Shown here one piece after another: positions 17,244 through 26,057 of a stretch of 64,000 bases of DNA; the stretch's first letter is position 1, and every line of letters starts with the position of its first letter. The translations under genes were made by a program, and so were the position numbers. The stretch lies in assembly GCF_030316765.1 (NCBI RefSeq), contig NZ_JASZYT010000005.1, positions 372,001-436,000 on the forward strand. The letters are read 5' to 3'. The stretch comes from Variovorax saccharolyticus. GTDB taxonomy: Bacteria > Pseudomonadota > Gammaproteobacteria > Burkholderiales > Burkholderiaceae_C. The notes under the pieces were generated by a model. That model was given only the letters and a program-made list of their open reading frames with translations. It was not told the origin of the DNA and did not search any database.

Positions 17244-18173
17244 TCAGCGGCCCCAGCGCAGCACCAGGGCATCGAGCCGGCGCGCGGTCTCGATCAGCAG
17301 CGAGCGGCTGGCCGGGTGGATCGCCGGGAAGGGATGGCGCGGCGCCTCGCAGGCGATCACGCCGCCTTCCTTCATGAGCGACTTGGCGGCCAGCGGCCCG
17401 CACTGGCGGTTCTCGATGTTGATCAGCGGCAGCCAGCGTTCATAGGCCGCGATGGCCTCGTCGCGCCTGCCTGCGCGGTGCGCCTCCAGGATCGGACGGA
17501 TGCCGTCCGGAAAGCCGCCGCCGGTCATCGCGCCGGTGGCGCCGGCCTCCAGATCGGGCAGCAGCGTGATGGCTTCCTCGCCGTCCCACGGGCCTTCGAT
17601 GGCATCGCCGCCGAGGCGGATCAGTTCGCGCAGCTTGGCCGCCGCGCCCGCGGTCTCGATCTTGAAGTACGACACCTGCTCGATCTCCGTCGCCATGCGC
17701 GCGAGGAAGGCCGGCGACAGCGGCGTGCCGGCGGCCGGCGCGTCCTGGATCATGATCGGGATGCGCACCGCATCGGACAGCCGCGCATAGAACTCGAAGA
17801 CCTGCGGCTCGGGCACGCGGAAGGTGGCGCCGTGGTAAGGCGGCATCACCATCAGCATCGCGGCGCCCAGGTCCTGCGCGCGGCGGCTGCGCTCGGCGCA
17901 GACACGGGTGCTGAAGTGGGTGGTGGTGACGATCACCGGCACCCGGCCGGCCACGTGTTCGAGGATGGTGCGCGTGAGCAGCTCGCGCTCGTCGTCGGCC
18001 AAGAGGAACTGCTCGGAGAAGTTGGCCAGGATGCACAGGCCGTCGGAGCCGGCGTCGATCATGAAGTCGACACAGCGCTTCTGGCTCGCGAGATCGAGTT
18101 CCCCCGCTTCGGTGAAGGGCGTGGGGACGACCGGGAACAGGCCCTGGTAGCGGGGTGGCTTGGTTGGCGTCAT
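17244..18173 (-). CDS. Dihydrodipicolinate synthase/KDG aldolase-family lyase
   Basis: 309 residues of the class I aldolase TIM barrel. FPVVPTPFTEAGELDL begins the barrel; SYFKIETAG supplies the likely Schiff-base lysine; GAMTGGGFPDG lies near the C-terminal end. Together with an SMP-30 lactonase and an SDR in the same operon, it most likely acts on a 2-keto-3-deoxy sugar acid as aldolase or dehydratase rather than in lysine biosynthesis. ATGA overlap with the lactonase gene supports the start. Confidence 0.82.
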   Translation of the reverse strand: MTPTKPPRYQGLFPVVPTPFTEAGELDLASQKRCVDFMIDAGSDGLCILANFSEQFLLADDERELLTRTILEHVAGRVPVIVTTTHFSTRVCAERSRRAQDLGAAMLMVMPPYHGATFRVPEPQVFEFYARLSDAVRIPIMIQDAPAAGTPLSPAFLARMATEIEQVSYFKIETAGAAAKLRELIRLGGDAIEGPWDGEEAITLLPDLEAGATGAMTGGGFPDGIRPILEAHRAGRRDEAIAAYERWLPLINIENRQCGPLAAKSLMKEGGVIACEAPRHPFPAIHPASRSLLIETARRLDALVLRWGR

Positions 18174-19066
18174 GGCTCTTGTCTCCGGGTTGAACGGGCG
18201 TGGGCGAAGCGCGGCTCGGGCAGGCCGCGCCAGCCCGGCTGCAGCACGAAGACGCCGCCGGCCCCGGGTTCCTTCTCGAGTGCCGCGGGGTCGAGGCCGG
18301 CGCGCGCCGATGTCAGGTACAGCTGGTCGAGGGCCGCGCCGCCGAAGGCCGGGCAGGTGAGCTGCGAGGCGGGGACTTCGAAGCGCGCCGACTCGACACC
18401 CGCCGCGTCGTAGCGCACCACGCGGGCGCCGCGCCACTGGGCGTTCCACAGGCCGCCCTCGGCATCGACGGTCGAGCCGTCGGCGAAGCCGTCGCTCGCG
18501 GGCAGCTGCACGAAGCTGCGGGGCGTGCCGATGCGGCCATCGGCGCCGTAGTCGACACGCTGGATCGTTCGCGTCGGCGAATCGGTGAAGTACATCGTGG
18601 TGCCGTCGGGGCTGAAGGCGATGCTGTTGCCCACGGCCACCGGCGGCAGCGGCAGACGCTCCACGCGCAGGTCCGGATGCACGCGATAGAAGTGGCCGAT
18701 CGGCGCCTCGGCCGGATTGAACATGCCGAACACGAAGCGGCCCTGGCGGTCGCAGCGGCCGTCGTTGATGCGGGTGCCCGGCTGCTCGGCATCGACCGGC
18801 ACGATCGGCGACAGGGTCTCGCGCGCCAGGTCGAACAGCGCGATGCCCGAGGCCAGGCCGAGCAGCAGTTGCGAGTCGTCCGCGCACAGCGCGAAGCTGC
18901 CGAGGCGCTCGGGCAGCGTCCATCGGCGCAGGCGGCCATCCGCCGCCTGCCAGCAGTGCAGGGTGGCGCTCTCGATGTCGGTCCAGTACAGGGCGCCGGC
19001 GCGTTCGCACCACAGCGGGCATTCGCCGAGCCGGGCCCGGGCATCGACCAGCAGCCTCGGCTTCAC
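18170..19066 (-). CDS. SMP-30/gluconolactonase-type lactonase
   Basis: 298 residues of the SMP-30/regucalcin six-bladed propeller. LGECPLWCERAGALYWTDIE holds the metal-binding Glu near residue 15; RINDGRCDRQGRFVFGMF supplies Asn and Asp; NSIAFSPDGTTMYFTDSPT and DGSTVDAEGGLW continue the series. It should open a sugar-acid lactone. GTG at 19066 overlaps the SDR stop (GTGA) and places the metal Glu at the normal distance; reading further upstream gives no conserved residues. Confidence 0.85.
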   Translation of the reverse strand: MKPRLLVDARARLGECPLWCERAGALYWTDIESATLHCWQAADGRLRRWTLPERLGSFALCADDSQLLLGLASGIALFDLARETLSPIVPVDAEQPGTRINDGRCDRQGRFVFGMFNPAEAPIGHFYRVHPDLRVERLPLPPVAVGNSIAFSPDGTTMYFTDSPTRTIQRVDYGADGRIGTPRSFVQLPASDGFADGSTVDAEGGLWNAQWRGARVVRYDAAGVESARFEVPASQLTCPAFGGAALDQLYLTSARAGLDPAALEKEPGAGGVFVLQPGWRGLPEPRFAHARSTRRQEP

Positions 19067-19827
19067 GTCCAGCCTCCATCGACCACGAAGTCCTGCGCGG
19101 TGCACATGGCGCTGTCGTCGGCCGCGAGGAACAGCGCCATGCGCGCGATGTGCTCGGCCATGAGCGGCTGGTTGATGCACTGGCCGCGCGCGATGTCGGC
19201 CCGTGCCGCATCGTCGACCCACAGACGCAGCTGCTTCTCGGTCATGACCCAGCCCGGCACCAGCGTGTTGACCCGGATGTTGAAGGCCCCGAGATCGCGC
19301 GCCAGGCTGCGCGTGAGGCCCTGCACCGCGGCCTTGGCCGTGGTGTAGACCGGCATGCCGCCCTGCTTGAGCTTCCAGCTGATCGAGCCGAAGTTGACGA
19401 TCGAGCCGCCGCCCGCCTTCTGCATGTCGGCCGCCACGTTGCGCGCGGCGAAGAACTGGTGCTTGAGGTTGACGGCGATGCCGGCGTCCCAGGCCTCCGG
19501 CGTGGTGTCCTCGATGCGGTGGCGGCGGTCGTTGGCCGCATTGTTGAGCAGCACGCCGATCGGGCCATGGCGCTGGCGCACGTTCTCGATCGCCGCTTCG
19601 AGCGCCACGACGTCCGTGAGGTCGGCGGCGACGAAATGCGGCGCATGACGGGCGCGCGCCAAGTCTCGGGCGAGCGCGTTGCCGGCGGCTTCGTCGATGT
19701 CGAGGAAGCCGACGCGGGCGCCCTGCGCCGCGAATTGCTCGACCAGCGTGGCACCGATGCCGGTGGCACCGCCGGTGACGAGGACGCTGCGGTCGGCCAG
19801 GCTGGGGTAGTGGGCAAAGGCGGTCAT
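19063..19827 (-). CDS. Short-chain dehydrogenase/reductase
   Basis: 254 residues of classical SDR type. TGGATGIG (cofactor loop), LLNNAAND, SIVNFGSIS with the catalytic Ser, and YTTAKAA with catalytic Tyr and Lys are all present, with FVVDGGWT at the C-terminus. The acidic residue after the second strand (LDID) favours NAD over NADP. As first gene of the operon it probably oxidises a sugar to the lactone hydrolysed by the next product. ATG at 19827 chosen over an upstream in-frame ATG at 19869 by distance to the cofactor loop. Confidence 0.85.
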   Translation of the reverse strand: MTAFAHYPSLADRSVLVTGGATGIGATLVEQFAAQGARVGFLDIDEAAGNALARDLARARHAPHFVAADLTDVVALEAAIENVRQRHGPIGVLLNNAANDRRHRIEDTTPEAWDAGIAVNLKHQFFAARNVAADMQKAGGGSIVNFGSISWKLKQGGMPVYTTAKAAVQGLTRSLARDLGAFNIRVNTLVPGWVMTEKQLRLWVDDAARADIARGQCINQPLMAEHIARMALFLAADDSAMCTAQDFVVDGGWT

Positions 19828-19914
19828 GGTGGGCCTGCAGAGTGGGCGGAATGAATTATGTAGTCCCAACGGACACCCCTCGAGACAGCCAGCATCCCAA
19901 TCGCCTGAGTCCGA

Positions 19915-20928
19915 TCAGGCAGCGGCGGCCTCGACGATGCAGAAGCTGCCGGCATCGAGAACGCGCTCGAGCCGCAGCCCCGACGCTTCGAGGAGGCGGG
20001 TGAATTCCGCCTCGGTCCGTTCCCGGCCGCCGGGCCCGACGAGCATGTTCAGGTCGGAAAACTTGGCGTCGCGTCCTTCGTCGGGTGGCGCAATGACACG
20101 CTCGACGAGCAGCATCCTGCCGCCTTCCCTGAGTGCGCTCCCGACCCGCGCGAGGATGCGGACGGCGTGTTCGTCGTCCCAATCGTGGATGACGGCGCGA
20201 AGCAGGTAGGCGTCGCCGCCTTCCGGGACCGAATCGAAGAAGCTGCCGCCGACCGTGCGGCAGCGGTCGGCGACGCCGGCGCGCGCGAGCAGGGGGGCGG
20301 CGGCCGACACGACATGCGGCTGGTCGAACAGCACGCCCCGGACCGCGGGGTGGGCGGCGAGGACCGCCGCGATGAGGGCTCCGTTGCCCCCGCCGACATC
20401 GATGACGGTCTCGAAGCGGCCGAAGTCGCAGGCGGCGAGCAGCGCCGCCGTGGAGCGGCGCGAGAGGGAGGTCATCGCGCGGTCGAAGATCGCGCCTTCC
20501 TCGGGATGCGTCGACCGGTAGGTCCAGACATCCGTGCCGTGGACATGCTGGAAGGCGTTCTCGCCGGTCTGCACGCTGTGCAGCAATCCGGCCCAGGCCT
20601 CCCAGTAGTAGGGGCGACCGACGAAAGCCGCCCAGCCGGCGATCGAATCCGGCCCGTCCGAACGCAAGGCCCGGCCCAGCGGCGCGAGTTCGAAACGCCG
20701 GCCCTCTTGCTCATGCAGGATCGCCGCAGCGGCCAGCGCGCGCAGCAGGCGGTACAGCGTGGGCGGATGCGTGCGGGTGGCCGCGGCCAGTTCGTCGCTC
20801 GTGAGGGAAGCGTCGGCGAGCAGGTCGGCGATTCCCAGGGTTGCCGCAACGTGAATGGCCTGAGAGACCTGATAACCCTCGACCATGCGGCGAAGCGCGG
20901 TCGCCGCATCCGGATCCGTGTGCGCCAT
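19915..20928 (-). CDS. SAM-dependent O-methyltransferase (acetylserotonin OMT-like)
   Basis: 337 residues. An N-terminal winged-helix dimerisation part (residues 10-90, with LGIADLLADASLTSDELAAA) is followed by a Rossmann methyltransferase domain: VIDVGGGNGALIAA binds SAM, and RAVIHDWDDEHAVRIL is the signature with the presumed catalytic His of plant-type O-methyltransferases and bacterial hydroxyneurosporene methyltransferases. The acceptor is probably a phenol or hydroxyl; no biosynthetic cluster surrounds it. Confidence 0.8.
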   Translation of the reverse strand: MAHTDPDAATALRRMVEGYQVSQAIHVAATLGIADLLADASLTSDELAAATRTHPPTLYRLLRALAAAAILHEQEGRRFELAPLGRALRSDGPDSIAGWAAFVGRPYYWEAWAGLLHSVQTGENAFQHVHGTDVWTYRSTHPEEGAIFDRAMTSLSRRSTAALLAACDFGRFETVIDVGGGNGALIAAVLAAHPAVRGVLFDQPHVVSAAAPLLARAGVADRCRTVGGSFFDSVPEGGDAYLLRAVIHDWDDEHAVRILARVGSALREGGRMLLVERVIAPPDEGRDAKFSDLNMLVGPGGRERTEAEFTRLLEASGLRLERVLDAGSFCIVEAAAA

Positions 20929-20976
20929 CGGGGCCCCCTGTAGCGTGCGTCAGGGAGGCATTGTGGACCCGCTGGG

Positions 20977-21372
20977 TCAGTTGGTGGGAGCGAGTCCGAT
21001 CACCTGCCAAGCCCCCTTCGGCTGGCCCTTGCTGCGGCAGAAGATGTAGCTGCCGGAGTTCTGCAGGGCCCGGTGGCGGTTCTCGATCCGGGCCAGCCTG
21101 CAGTGCTTGCGGTCCTCGGGGTCCTTGCCCGGCGTGACGCTGCCGCCGCTGGTGCCGCGAGGGTTCTCCCAGGTGACGGCGACACCGTCCGCGCCGCTGT
21201 CGAGGGTGCGGTGAACCGTCTGGGTCATCAGGTCGACATCGGCCGTGCTGAACCGCGTGATGGGGGTATCACGCATGGCGTTGAAGAGGGTCAGCGGCCT
21301 CGCTCCCGCCGGTACCGTGGCCAGCATGGCCAGCGCCAACGCGAGCAACCTGGGTCCTTGGAACACACTCAT
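20977..21372 (-). CDS. Small exported protein, 17-kDa surface antigen-like
   Basis: 131 residues with signal peptide (LLALALAMLATVPAGARP). The mature segment VTWENPRGTSGGSVTP followed by CRLARIENR and SYIFCRSKG, then GAWQVIG, resembles the C-terminal domain of RT0821/Lpp0805-type surface proteins, small secreted domains with one conserved disulfide. Role unknown. The gene is divergent from the lipoprotein gene at 21529. Confidence 0.6.
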   Translation of the reverse strand: MSVFQGPRLLALALAMLATVPAGARPLTLFNAMRDTPITRFSTADVDLMTQTVHRTLDSGADGVAVTWENPRGTSGGSVTPGKDPEDRKHCRLARIENRHRALQNSGSYIFCRSKGQPKGAWQVIGLAPTN

Positions 21373-21429
21373 ATTCGAATCTTCGGGTTGAAGGATGAAG
21401 CCGGGCGAATTCTATCGGGCGGCGGCGGC

Positions 21430-21457
21430 TTGCCCCTTCGGGCAACGAAACTGCCCT
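21430..21457. repeat. Dispersed small palindrome, copy 1
   Basis: TTGCCCCTTCGGGCAACG and flanking bases form a short hairpin. Related sequence, read on either strand with a GCCCGAAAGGG core, occurs near 21857 and 26095. It may be a genus-specific repeat; here it lies between divergent genes. Confidence 0.4.
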
Positions 21458-21528
21458 TCACCATGATTCACGCGCGCGATAAGCTTCGCGACCATGTGGC
21501 AGACCCCCCATCGTCCCAAGGAGCCAGC

Positions 21529-21840
21529 ATGCCCATTCCCAGCCGTTCCTCGGCAGCAGCGACCCTGGCGTTCTGCGCCATCGTCGGCGGTTGCGCCAAC
21601 TACCAGCCGCCTCCGGTGTTCGCCGGCTTCATGTCGCCCCAGGTGTCGCGCACCAGCTGCGTCGACGCGGTCGCGCGCGAGCACAAGGTGCCCAAGGACA
21701 GCGTGAAGCCGCTCTACGATTCGCAGACCATGCAGGAGGGCGTCTACGTGGTCACCCTGAGCATCGGTGCGGGCCAGCCGCAGATCAACTGCACAGTGAA
21801 CGAGAACGGCGTCGTCTCGGACGTGATCCGCGCGCGCTGA
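21529..21840 (+). CDS. Small lipoprotein
   Basis: 103 residues with signal peptide and lipobox VGGC at about residues 19-22. A strong ribosome binding site (AAGGAG, 6 bases before ATG) fixes the start. The mature part has SRTSCVDAVAREHKVPKDSV and a C-terminal GQPQINCTVNENGVVSDV, so two cysteines remain for a disulfide. Conserved-looking but unassigned; probably periplasmic-facing. Confidence 0.65.
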   Translation: MPIPSRSSAAATLAFCAIVGGCANYQPPPVFAGFMSPQVSRTSCVDAVAREHKVPKDSVKPLYDSQTMQEGVYVVTLSIGAGQPQINCTVNENGVVSDVIRAR

Positions 21841-21851
21841 ACCCACCGGGC

Positions 21852-21884
21852 GCGGGCTGCCCGAAAGGGCAAGGGCTCTGCCCG
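21852..21884. terminator. Hairpin after the lipoprotein gene
   Basis: A GC-rich inverted repeat (GCGGGC ... GCCCGC, with an inner GCCCGAAAGGGC) begins 12 bases after the stop. No T-run follows, so it is only a terminator candidate; its core also matches the dispersed small palindrome. Confidence 0.4.
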
Positions 21885-21958
21885 CGGGCCCTATTCGCAG
21901 CCTTGGCCGCTGCTGTCAGGATGGTGAGGCGAAGAATCGAACCCCACCGGAGAGACGC

Positions 21959-23500
21959 ATGGCTGACAAGGCCCCCAACATCATCATGATCATGGCCGAC
22001 GACGTCGGCATCTGGAACCTCAGCGCCTACCACCGCGGCATGATGGGCGGCAGCACGCCGAACATCGACCGTCTGGCCAAGGAGGGCGCGCTGTTCACCG
22101 ACTACTACGGACAGCAGTCCTGCACGGCGGGGCGCGCCGCCTTCATTCTGGGCCAGACGCCGTTTCGCACCGGCCTGTTGAAGGTCGGCATGCCGGCCGC
22201 CAAGCAGGGGCTGCAGGACAAGGATCCGACCATCGCCGAACTGCTCAAGCCCCTGGGCTATGCCACGGCGCAGATCGGCAAGAACCACCTGGGCGACCGC
22301 AACGAGTACTTGCCCACGGTCCATGGCTTCGACGAGTTCTACGGCATCCTGTACCACCTCAACGCCATGGAGGAGCCCTACGACGGCGAGTATCCGAAGG
22401 TGCCGGGCTTCCACGAGCAGTTCGGTCCGCGCAACGTCATCGAATCCTTCGCCACCGATGTCGACGACCCGACCGAGGAGCCGCGCTGGGGCCGGGTCGG
22501 CAAGCAGAAGATCAACGACTGCGGCCCGCTGCCGCCGCACCCGGGCATGGATCCGGCGGCGAAGTTCAGCATGGAGGACGTCGACGCCGAACTGGTGCGG
22601 CGCTCGGTCGACTTCATCGACCGCTCCGTGAAGGCCGGCAAGCCCTTCTTCCTCTGGCACAACTCGACGCGCTGCCATGTCTGGACGCACCTGTCGGAGA
22701 AATGGAAGGACAAGAGCGGCTTCGGCCTCTACGCGGACGCGATGATGGAACTCGACTGGGTGGTCGGCGAGATCCTTCAGAAGCTCGACGACGAGGGCAT
22801 CGCCGACGAGACGATCGTGCTGTTCACCAGCGACAACGGCGCCGAGATCTTCAGCTGGCCGGACGGCGGCAACCACCCGTTCCGCGGCGAGAAGGGCACC
22901 GTCTTCGAGGGCGGGTTCCGCGTGCCGATGCTGGCGAAATGGCCCGGCGTGATCCAGCCCGGAACCATCGTCAACGAGATCATGGCGGCCGAAGACTGGC
23001 TGCCGACGCTGGTCGCCGCGGCCGGCGAACCGAAGGTCAAGGAGAAGCTGCTGACCGGCTACAAGGCGGGCGAGAAGACCTTCAGGAACCACCTCGACGG
23101 CTACGACTTCATGCCGTACTTCAAGGGCCAGGCGCCCGGGCCGCGCCACGAGTTCTTCTACTTCAGCGACAACGCCGACCTGATGGCGGTGCGCTACAAC
23201 GCCTGGAAGGTCAGCTTCAAGACCATCGAGGGCAACCTCTTCAACGGCAAGCCCGATTCGACCAACGTGCCGCTGGTGACCAACCTGCGGCAGGACCCGT
23301 GGGAGCGTTACCAGAGCGAAAGCCTGCTGTATGGCCGCTGGTGGGGCGAAAAGCTCTGGACGATGATTCCCGCGGTCGGCATCGTGGGCCGCTTCCTGGC
23401 CACCTTCAGGGAGTACCCGCCGAGCCAGGTGTCGGGCTCCTTGAGCGTGGAGAAGGCCCTGCAGATGCTGCAGGAAGGAAGCCGGGGCAGCGGGGGATGA
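21959..23500 (+). CDS. Arylsulfatase-family hydrolase
   Basis: 513 residues of the alkaline phosphatase/sulfatase fold. IIMIMADDVG carries the metal-binding Asp pair. CTAGRAAF at Cys55 is the formylglycine motif (C-x-A-x-R), so the cysteine would be oxidised after translation. IGKNHLGDRN and LFTSDNGAEIFSWPDGG supply further metal and sulfate ligands. No signal peptide was seen, so a cytosolic location is likely. The natural sulfate ester is unknown. Confidence 0.85.
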   Translation: MADKAPNIIMIMADDVGIWNLSAYHRGMMGGSTPNIDRLAKEGALFTDYYGQQSCTAGRAAFILGQTPFRTGLLKVGMPAAKQGLQDKDPTIAELLKPLGYATAQIGKNHLGDRNEYLPTVHGFDEFYGILYHLNAMEEPYDGEYPKVPGFHEQFGPRNVIESFATDVDDPTEEPRWGRVGKQKINDCGPLPPHPGMDPAAKFSMEDVDAELVRRSVDFIDRSVKAGKPFFLWHNSTRCHVWTHLSEKWKDKSGFGLYADAMMELDWVVGEILQKLDDEGIADETIVLFTSDNGAEIFSWPDGGNHPFRGEKGTVFEGGFRVPMLAKWPGVIQPGTIVNEIMAAEDWLPTLVAAAGEPKVKEKLLTGYKAGEKTFRNHLDGYDFMPYFKGQAPGPRHEFFYFSDNADLMAVRYNAWKVSFKTIEGNLFNGKPDSTNVPLVTNLRQDPWERYQSESLLYGRWWGEKLWTMIPAVGIVGRFLATFREYPPSQVSGSLSVEKALQMLQEGSRGSGG

Positions 23501-23543
23501 AACAGCCTCGCTTGCCGCGCCGCAAGCGTGGTTCAATAACGGG

Positions 23544-24098
23544 ATGAAACCCGCCCCAGCCGCCAAGCCGCCGTGGCGCCGGCGCCTGCTCGACGAGGCC
23601 AAGGAGATCGGCGTCCTGACCGGCTACCTCTTCGTCACCATCGCGGCCGTGAACGTGATGAAGGCCGCGGTGCTCCACGACCATGGCATCCACGCCGCCT
23701 ATTGGGGCGTGGCCATCGTCAAGGCGGCGCTGCTGGCGAAGTTCGTGATGCTCGGCAAGGCGCTGAAGGTCGGCGAGCACAAGGCGACCGACCCGCTGAT
23801 CTGGCCCACCTTGCACAAGGCGTTCGCATTCCTGGTGCTGCTGGTCGTCCTGACGGGGCTCGAAGAGCTGGTCAAGGGCTGGATCGAAGACCGGTCGTTC
23901 ACCGAGTCGCTGGCCCGCATGACCGGCCACCGGCTCACTGAAACCCTGGCCGACATACTCCTGCTGTTGCTGGTGCTGATTCCGTATTTCGCCTTCCAGG
24001 TGCTGGCCGAGGCCCTCGGCGAGAAGAGGCTGGTCCGGATGTTCCTCTCGGACCGCCATGCCTTCGACGACAAGAAGCCCGGCGAGCCGCGTGCCTGA
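23544..24098 (+). CDS. Conserved membrane protein of unknown function
   Basis: 184 residues with about three or four hydrophobic segments (EIGVLTGYLFVTIAAVNVMK, AFAFLVLLVVLTGLEEL and ILLLLLVLIPYFAFQVLAEAL) and a charged C-terminus (RMFLSDRHAFDDKKP). It begins 43 bp after the sulfatase gene and may be cotranscribed. No family recognised. Confidence 0.6.
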   Translation: MKPAPAAKPPWRRRLLDEAKEIGVLTGYLFVTIAAVNVMKAAVLHDHGIHAAYWGVAIVKAALLAKFVMLGKALKVGEHKATDPLIWPTLHKAFAFLVLLVVLTGLEELVKGWIEDRSFTESLARMTGHRLTETLADILLLLLVLIPYFAFQVLAEALGEKRLVRMFLSDRHAFDDKKPGEPRA

Positions 24099-24139
24099 GA
24101 CCTGCCGCGGCGGGCGCATCGATGACGCGCCTGGCTGCC

Positions 24140-24526
24140 TCAGGGCACGGCCCCGTGATCGACTGCAGCGTCGATCGCCTCCAGCAGGTCCTTGCCGTGG
24201 AACGGTTTCGACAGATAGGCCGATGCGCCGCGTCTCATCGCCTCGGCGCGCAGCTCCGGCGTGTCATGGGCCGTCACCACGATCACCGGCGGCCAGTGGC
24301 CTTGACGACGCAGTTCGGTCAGCAGCTCCAGACCGGACAGGCCCGGCAGCTTGAAGTCGCTCACCACGCAGGCGGCACCGGCGACCGGGCCGCCGTCGAG
24401 CAGGGCTTCGGCCGACGCAAAGGTCTGCGTCTTCAATCCGGCGGCGTTGAGCAGCCGCCGGATCGCCTGGCGCATGCTGTCGTCGTCGTCCACGACCAGT
24501 ACCGCGCCGGTCGGGATCGGTGTCAT
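24140..24526 (-). CDS. Single-domain response regulator
   Basis: 128 residues, a receiver domain only. VLVVDDDDSMRQAIRRLL supplies the acidic triad, VVSDFKLPGLSG the phosphorylated Asp, VVTAHD the switch Thr and AYLSKPF the conserved Lys-Pro. With no output domain it probably acts in a phosphorelay or by protein binding. ATG at 24526 preferred over an upstream TTG. The FixJ-like receiver resembles that of the regulator at 26058. Confidence 0.8.
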   Translation of the reverse strand: MTPIPTGAVLVVDDDDSMRQAIRRLLNAAGLKTQTFASAEALLDGGPVAGAACVVSDFKLPGLSGLELLTELRRQGHWPPVIVVTAHDTPELRAEAMRRGASAYLSKPFHGKDLLEAIDAAVDHGAVP

Positions 24527-24547
24527 CGCCAAGCCGGCGCTGCGCGC

Positions 24548-25132
24548 CTACGGCGCGCCGACGACCGTGTAGTAGACGCCGTTGGCGCCGTAGAAAGGCC
24601 GGAACCAGCTGTCCCCGACCTGGTAGTAGTCGACGCCGTAGCGGTTGACCATGACCGCGCCTTCGGGCACCCGGGCATAGCTGACGCCCAGCGGATAAAC
24701 CGCCCGGTTGGCGCTGGCAACCGCCGCACCGGCGGCCACGCCCACCACGGCACCGGCGGCCACCGCACCCGCGCAGTCGTAGCAGCCCGCGTGGTAGTAG
24801 GGCACCGCCACCGGCGCGTGGTAGGGCGCGTAGCCCGCCGCGCCGTAGGCCGGCGGCCGGTAGGTGCTGAAGCCCCCGGCGGTGGTGTGCACCGCGCCGT
24901 AGCCCGCCACGCCGGTGGTCGTACCGCCGTACACGTTGGTGTGGCTGGTGGCACCGTCCCAGCTGTGGGTGGTGGTTCCACCGTAGCGGTTGGTGTGCTC
25001 GGCGCCGCCCCAGCCACCTTCGGAGTGGCCGCCGAAGCGGTTGGCGCTGGCCCACGCAGCCGCCGGCGCGTGGAACCCGGCCGCGACGAGCAGGGCGGCC
25101 AGCAGAGGCAGAGATGTCTTGAGGGTGGTCAT
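24548..25132 (-). CDS. Exported Gly/Thr/Tyr-rich repeat protein
   Basis: 194 residues with a signal peptide ending near AAAWA. The mature N-terminal half repeats short units (GGTTTHSWDGA then HTNVYGGTTTG, related to EHTNRYGGTTT). A small Gly/Ala hydrophobic segment (AGAVAAGAVVGVAAGAAVAS) follows, and the C-terminal YYQVGDSWFRPFYGANGVYY motif is widely seen in small exported proteobacterial proteins of unknown function. Ribosome binding site AGGAGGAG. The next gene upstream encodes a DUF2092 protein and is probably cotranscribed. Confidence 0.6.
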   Translation of the reverse strand: MTTLKTSLPLLAALLVAAGFHAPAAAWASANRFGGHSEGGWGGAEHTNRYGGTTTHSWDGATSHTNVYGGTTTGVAGYGAVHTTAGGFSTYRPPAYGAAGYAPYHAPVAVPYYHAGCYDCAGAVAAGAVVGVAAGAAVASANRAVYPLGVSYARVPEGAVMVNRYGVDYYQVGDSWFRPFYGANGVYYTVVGAP

Positions 25133-25153
25133 CGTTGGTGCTCCTCCTGCTGC

Positions 25154-25996
25154 CTATTTCGCATTGGCCGAAGCCTTGGTGGCCTTCTTCGCGGGGGGCA
25201 CCGGCTTCGGCGCCGCGAAGGCGATCTTCTTCGCGTTGGCCGCGTTCATCGCCGCGAAGGCCTCGGCCGCGATCACCGGATCGAGCTTCCAGTTCGACAG
25301 CTCGACCTGGTGGCGCAGCCGCAGCGGATCGCCGCGGAACACCGCGCGCATCTTGCGTGGCAGCTTGTCGTCGGCGCCGATCCAGATCTGCATGAACATC
25401 TGGTCGCTGGCGATCGCGACCATCTCGGTGGTGATGCCGCCGACGACCTTCGACTGGCCGATGTAGAAGGCCTTGGTGAGCCCCTCGCCGAGCGTCTTGA
25501 AGGGGTCGCTGCCGACGATGTCGGCAAAGGGGAAATAGATCGCCGCGTTGTCGAAGGCCTGCTTCAGCATGGCATCGATGGTGGGCGGGGCGGGTGTCAC
25601 GGCCACCAGGTTCTCGGCCGGGGCGAAGGCCGTGAGGGTCTTGCCGTCGTAGTAGTACTCCGCGGGCGGACCATCGCCCAGCGTGACGACGCGCAGCCTG
25701 TCGGGGCGCTGCAGCAGCACCTCGGAGCTCGTGGCATAGGCCAGCGGGGGACCCACGCTGCTCGGGCTCTCGTAGGTCGCGACGGCCGTGAAGGCCAACG
25801 ACTTCGCGCCCGTCAGGCTGGCACTCATCGCGCGCAGCAGGTCGATGGCCTTGGCCTCGAGCTGGGGCGCCCGGGCCTGCGGAGTGGCCGCAGCGCGAGC
25901 CGGCCTGGGCGGCGTGGCCATCTGGGCGGCGGCATCTGCCGCCAGCCAGCCGGCAGCCGCGAAGATCAGCGCGGCAGTGAATCGGGACCGGTCCAT
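25154..25996 (-). CDS. Exported DUF2092 protein
   Basis: 280 residues with a signal peptide. LLRAMSASLTGAKSLAFTAV and DRLRVVTLGDGPPAEYYYDG, then YFPFADIVGSDPF, match DUF2092, proposed to be a LolA-like periplasmic lipid-binding beta fold. The C-terminus is Lys/Ala-rich. ATG at 25996 chosen over GTG at 26002 because AGGAGGT sits at the GTG itself. Confidence 0.65.
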   Translation of the reverse strand: MDRSRFTAALIFAAAGWLAADAAAQMATPPRPARAAATPQARAPQLEAKAIDLLRAMSASLTGAKSLAFTAVATYESPSSVGPPLAYATSSEVLLQRPDRLRVVTLGDGPPAEYYYDGKTLTAFAPAENLVAVTPAPPTIDAMLKQAFDNAAIYFPFADIVGSDPFKTLGEGLTKAFYIGQSKVVGGITTEMVAIASDQMFMQIWIGADDKLPRKMRAVFRGDPLRLRHQVELSNWKLDPVIAAEAFAAMNAANAKKIAFAAPKPVPPAKKATKASANAK

Positions 25997-26057
25997 GGAC
26001 ACCTCCTGGCGCAGGGCGACGGCCTATGGTCAGCCCGTCTGGCACCCCGGCCGACCA

